Assembly (NCBI RefSeq): GCF_028198145.1 | Contig: NZ_CP116338.1 | Span: 1,054,001-1,118,000, forward strand | DNA: 64,000 bases | DNA from: Microbacterium sp. nov. GSS16 | GTDB lineage: Bacteria > Actinomycetota > Actinomycetes > Actinomycetales > Microbacteriaceae | Direction: 5' to 3' | Shown: in pieces, positions 62,425 through 64,000 of the stretch | How the letters are laid out: each line of letters starts with the position of its first letter | Numbering within the stretch: the first letter of the stretch is position 1 | Position numbers and translations under genes: made by a program | The notes under the pieces: generated by a model | Told to the model about the DNA's origin: nothing | Database searches by the model: none | The model's input: only the letters and a program-made list of their open reading frames with translations

Positions 62425-62916
62425 ATGAGCGGGATGCAGATATCCACGGCGCAGGTCGCCGTCATCGGCGTGACCGCGGTGACCGCGTACGCCGGACTCG
62501 CCGCACTCCAGATCCTGGTGCTCAACCCGCTGGCTGCCGCGCCAGGCTCATCCCTCGACGCCATCTACGCCGAGATGGATGCCGCCGGCGAGACCATGCC
62601 GGTGACGATGCCGCTGCTGATGCTCGGGGCGGGTGTCGCGGCGGCGATCGCGGTGGCGGTGCTCAGCATCCGGTCGCGGCTGGCGCCGGCGCTCAGCGCA
62701 CTGCTGTTCCTGCTTCTGCTGGTCTTCGGCACCCCGGGGTATTTCGTCGCCTCGTTCGGCCCCGGGATGAACGTCGCTGACACGTTCATGATCAGCGGTG
62801 GCGATCACAGCCGGTGGTCGCTGGTGCTCCACGCGGTGAGCCTGGGCGCCGCAGCTGCGGCAGTGGTGGTCGCGCTGCGGATGAGACGCCGGCGCCCGCT
62901 CGCTGTCAAGGCCTGA
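62425..62916 (+). CDS. Small integral membrane protein, unknown function
   Basis: 163 residues. Four hydrophobic segments (about residues 9-34, 60-81, 85-107, 131-150) with a loop (DAAGETMPVTM) and a basic end MRRRRPLAVKA. No recognised family motif. It starts 12 bases after the DUF4407 stop, so it may be cotranscribed with it. Confidence 0.65.
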   Translation: MSGMQISTAQVAVIGVTAVTAYAGLAALQILVLNPLAAAPGSSLDAIYAEMDAAGETMPVTMPLLMLGAGVAAAIAVAVLSIRSRLAPALSALLFLLLLVFGTPGYFVASFGPGMNVADTFMISGGDHSRWSLVLHAVSLGAAAAAVVVALRMRRRRPLAVKA

Positions 62917-62959
62917 CGCCATGGTCGGCGACCGCGCCGATCCCGGATAGCGTGTGATC

Positions 62960-63973
62960 ATGGTCAACTATCGCTACCTCGGAAACAGCGGACTCAAGGT
63001 CTCGGAGATCACCTACGGCAACTGGGTGACGCACGCGTCGCAGGTCGACGACAGCGCCGCGATCGCCACCGTGCACGCCGCGCTGGATGCCGGGATCACC
63101 ACCTTCGACACGGCCGATACCTATGCGAACACCGCCGCAGAGGTCGTGCTCGGCAAGGCGCTCGCAGGCCAGCGTCGTGCCGGGCTCGAGATCTTCACCA
63201 AGGTCTATTTCCCGACCGGCCCCAAGGGGCCCAACGACACGGGCCTCAGCCGCAAGCACATCTTCGAGTCGATCGACGGCTCGCTGCAGCGGCTCGGCAC
63301 CGACTACGTCGACCTGTACCAGGCGCACCGCTACGACTACGAGACTCCGCTGGAAGAGACGATGCAGGCCTTCGCCGACGTCGTCCGTCAGGGCAAGGCG
63401 CTGTACATCGGCGTCTCGGAGTGGACCGCAGAGCAGCTGCGCGAAGGGCACGCGCTGTCGCGTCAGCTCGGATTCCAGCTGATCTCGAACCAGCCGCAGT
63501 ACTCGATGCTGCACCGCGTCATCGAGGGCAAGGTCGTGCCCACCTCGGAGAGCCTCGGCATCTCGCAGATCGTGTGGTCGCCGATGGCTCAGGGCGTGCT
63601 CAGCGGCAAGTACCTGCCCGGCCAGCCTGTGCCCGACGGCTCGCGTGCCACCGACCCGCACTCGGGTTCGGACTTCATCAAGGGCTTGCTGCGCGACGAG
63701 ATCCTCGAAGCGGTGCAGAAGCTCAAGCCCATCGCCGCCGACGCGGGCCTGACGATGCCGCAGCTCGCGATCGCCTGGGTGCTGCAGAACCCGAACGTGG
63801 CCGCCGCGCTGGTGGGCGCCTCGCGTCCCGAGCAGCTCGCGGAGACGGTGAAGGCCTCGGGCGTGCGCCTCGGTCCCGACGTGATGTCGGCCATCGACGA
63901 GGCCCTGGGTGACGTCGCGAACACCGACCCGCAAGACACCTACGACGTGTCGCCGAAGACCCGCCTGGTCTGA
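62960..63973 (+). CDS. Aldo/keto reductase (K+ channel beta-subunit-like group)
   Basis: 337 residues from ATG 62960, which lies 6 bases after a TAGCGT box at 62948-62953. The catalytic tetrad can be read in FDTADTYANTAAE (Asp and Tyr), EIFTKVYF (Lys) and LYQAHRYDYETP (His). The N-terminus MVNYRYLGNSGLKVSEITYGNW and the C-terminal cofactor segment VGASRPEQLAETV place it in the AKR group related to Kv-beta and YghZ-type reductases. It reduces aldehydes with NADPH; substrate unknown. Confidence 0.9.
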   Translation: MVNYRYLGNSGLKVSEITYGNWVTHASQVDDSAAIATVHAALDAGITTFDTADTYANTAAEVVLGKALAGQRRAGLEIFTKVYFPTGPKGPNDTGLSRKHIFESIDGSLQRLGTDYVDLYQAHRYDYETPLEETMQAFADVVRQGKALYIGVSEWTAEQLREGHALSRQLGFQLISNQPQYSMLHRVIEGKVVPTSESLGISQIVWSPMAQGVLSGKYLPGQPVPDGSRATDPHSGSDFIKGLLRDEILEAVQKLKPIAADAGLTMPQLAIAWVLQNPNVAAALVGASRPEQLAETVKASGVRLGPDVMSAIDEALGDVANTDPQDTYDVSPKTRLV

Positions 63974-64000
63974 GACCGCGCCGCGGGCGGTGTCCACATC

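Overview
The window is high-GC (roughly 70%) actinobacterial chromosome, most likely from Microbacteriaceae and probably Microbacterium or a close relative; this is inferred, not searched. The signs are an actinobacterial coproporphyrin-type heme cluster with HemQ, many genes whose start codon lies 6-7 bases after a TANNNT -10 box (leaderless mRNAs), frequent GTG starts, 4-bp ATGA/GTGA gene overlaps, and a marked excess of the hexamer GGATGC/GCATCC. There is no rRNA, tRNA, CRISPR array, prophage or insertion sequence that I can support. No stretch longer than about 300 bases is without a gene or gene remnant.

Layout. 1-4296 (minus): a cut-off two-component histidine kinase, two HAD phosphatases, exonuclease III and a PEBP-family protein. 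4373-4933: pyrE. 5023-7420 (minus): a manganese module (Nramp transporter, small membrane protein, MntR/DtxR-type regulator, 53-residue membrane peptide) with a 22-bp palindromic operator in front. 7556-16336: SpoU-type methyltransferase, acyl-CoA dehydrogenase, MATE exporter, M13 peptidase and a beta-lactamase-fold protein lacking its catalytic residues. 16361-20149 (minus): MFS, POT peptide and TspO-like membrane proteins. 20253-23590: acetyltransferase, a VOC-protein remnant, glycyl-tRNA synthetase and a 34-residue ORF. 23780-27547: alpha-mannosidase preceded by the remnant of another glycosidase gene, then a nucleotidyltransferase. 27705-30377: DUF1801 protein, HhH-GPD DNA-repair protein, HTH protein, MpaB-like protein.

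30427-40700 is the heme region: hemA diverges from hemE and hemY; three small envelope/stress-type genes follow; then hemQ-hemC-hemD-hemB-hemL. Together these encode every step from glutamyl-tRNA to heme except ferrochelatase (CpfC), which is not in the window.

40944-50854: an unknown protein, an ABC ATPase with a very long acidic tail and no permease nearby, a 3-hydroxyisobutyryl-CoA hydrolase-like protein, a glycosyltransferase, and a heterodimeric ABC exporter with one degenerate ATP site. 51039-55811: a D,D-carboxypeptidase-like protein, then a TPP riboswitch controlling a three-gene ECF thiamine/HMP uptake system (YkoE, fused double ATPase YkoD, YkoC). 55856-63973: DUF488 protein, two SDR dehydrogenases, TauE permease, RlmN, SixA phosphatase, a DUF4407 membrane protein with a 24-bp tandem repeat, a small membrane protein and an aldo/keto reductase.

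Many gene ends carry strong perfect hairpins. Three short gene remnants (12393, 20991, 26758) show where genes have been lost. No clearly new multi-gene system was found; the least explained items are the acidic-tailed ABC ATPase, the catalytically dead beta-lactamase-fold protein and the 34-residue ORF.
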